Assembly: GCA_012512865.1 (NCBI GenBank)
Contig: JAAZDH010000032.1
Location: 1 to 5,296 of the forward strand
From: Clostridiaceae bacterium
GTDB taxonomy: Bacteria > Bacillota > Clostridia > Acetivibrionales > DUMC01
DNA: 5,296 nt
Direction: 5' to 3'
In this document: one piece after another, positions 5,040 through 5,296 of the stretch
How the letters are laid out: each line of letters begins with the position of its first letter
How positions within the stretch are numbered: position 1 is the first letter of the stretch
Notes under the pieces: model-generated
The model's input: the letters and a program-made list of their open reading frames with translations, nothing else
What the model was told of the DNA's origin: nothing
Database searches by the model: none
Program-made: the position numbers and the translations under genes

Positions 5040-5296
5040 ATGAGGCAAAAACAACTGTACCAATGGGAGTATGGGCAGCGTGCCCTTGAGTTAAAGCTAA
5101 AGGAAAGTATAGTGGGAAGGGACCAAGAGATTGAAACAATTAAAATGCAATTTGATAAGGTATTGGAAGGCAACACTGCCCTGGCGATTATAGCGGGTGA
5201 TGTCGGATGTGGCAAGACTACTTTGATAAAGGCCGTTTTAGCGGACCTGTCAAAGCTTAACGGTACCTGCGTTTACGGTAAATTTGAACAATTCAA
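5040..5296 (+). CDS. COG3899-type signalling ATPase, N-terminus only
   Basis: The first 85 codons of a gene that runs off the window. The start has AGGGGGAG eight bases upstream. A region like VGRDQEIETI (about 25-34) comes before a Walker A motif GDVGCGKT (53-60). After it comes YGKFEQF (79-85), which resembles the GKFDQ signature of COG3899 predicted ATPases. In known proteins this AAA_16-type NTPase domain is part of very large signalling proteins that also carry GAF, histidine kinase, Ser/Thr kinase or cyclase modules. Here it starts directly with the ATPase, so no N-terminal kinase domain is present. The downstream modules cannot be seen. The second glycine of the usual SGIGK loop is followed by Cys here (GCGKT), which still fits the P-loop pattern. 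It is probably a cytoplasmic sensor or signal integrator. Confidence 0.78.
   Translation, partial: MRQKQLYQWEYGQRALELKLKESIVGRDQEIETIKMQFDKVLEGNTALAIIAGDVGCGKTTLIKAVLADLSKLNGTCVYGKFEQF

Overview
This window looks like chromosomal DNA of a low-to-mid GC Gram-positive bacterium. Four of the five genes have strong Shine-Dalgarno sequences (the LysR gene's is weaker), the promoters are SigA-like, the intrinsic terminator is a clean hairpin, and the families (PepV-type dipeptidase, YmaF, COG3899 ATPase) are common in Bacillota. An anaerobic clostridial or Peptococcaceae-type host is my best guess, but nothing in the window proves it.

Layout. Positions 1-106 hold no gene that I can support. From 2611 down to 107, two minus-strand genes form a compact operon with a 24-nt gap: first an AmpS/NicX-like (M29-related) metalloenzyme, then a complete M20-family PepV-type dipeptidase. 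About 700 bp of AT-rich intergenic DNA follows, with palindromes, one strong hairpin and a pair of overlapping divergent promoter candidates near 3136-3164. On the plus strand come a LysR-family regulator (3312-4232), a small histidine-rich YmaF-family gene with its own promoter and an operator-like palindrome (4398-4739), and a strong terminator (4753-4787). A non-coding stretch follows, with a second terminator-like hairpin at 4924-4957 and then a near-consensus promoter. The last gene, starting at 5040, is the N-terminus of a COG3899-type signalling ATPase that runs off the window.

How the genes may work together. The LysR gene is divergent from the amidase/peptidase-like operon, the classical arrangement in which the regulator controls the neighbouring catabolic genes. 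My inference is that the two enzymes process a small peptide or N-acyl/amide compound in the cytoplasm, with LysR sensing a related metabolite. YmaF and the COG3899 ATPase appear to be separate transcription units, and neither has an evident link to the operon.

I see no defence system, CRISPR array, insertion sequence or prophage here. The points most worth following are the repeat architecture of the YmaF protein with its operator-like promoter, the conserved metal-site pattern of the NicX/AmpS-like enzyme, and the unusually long structured divergent region.
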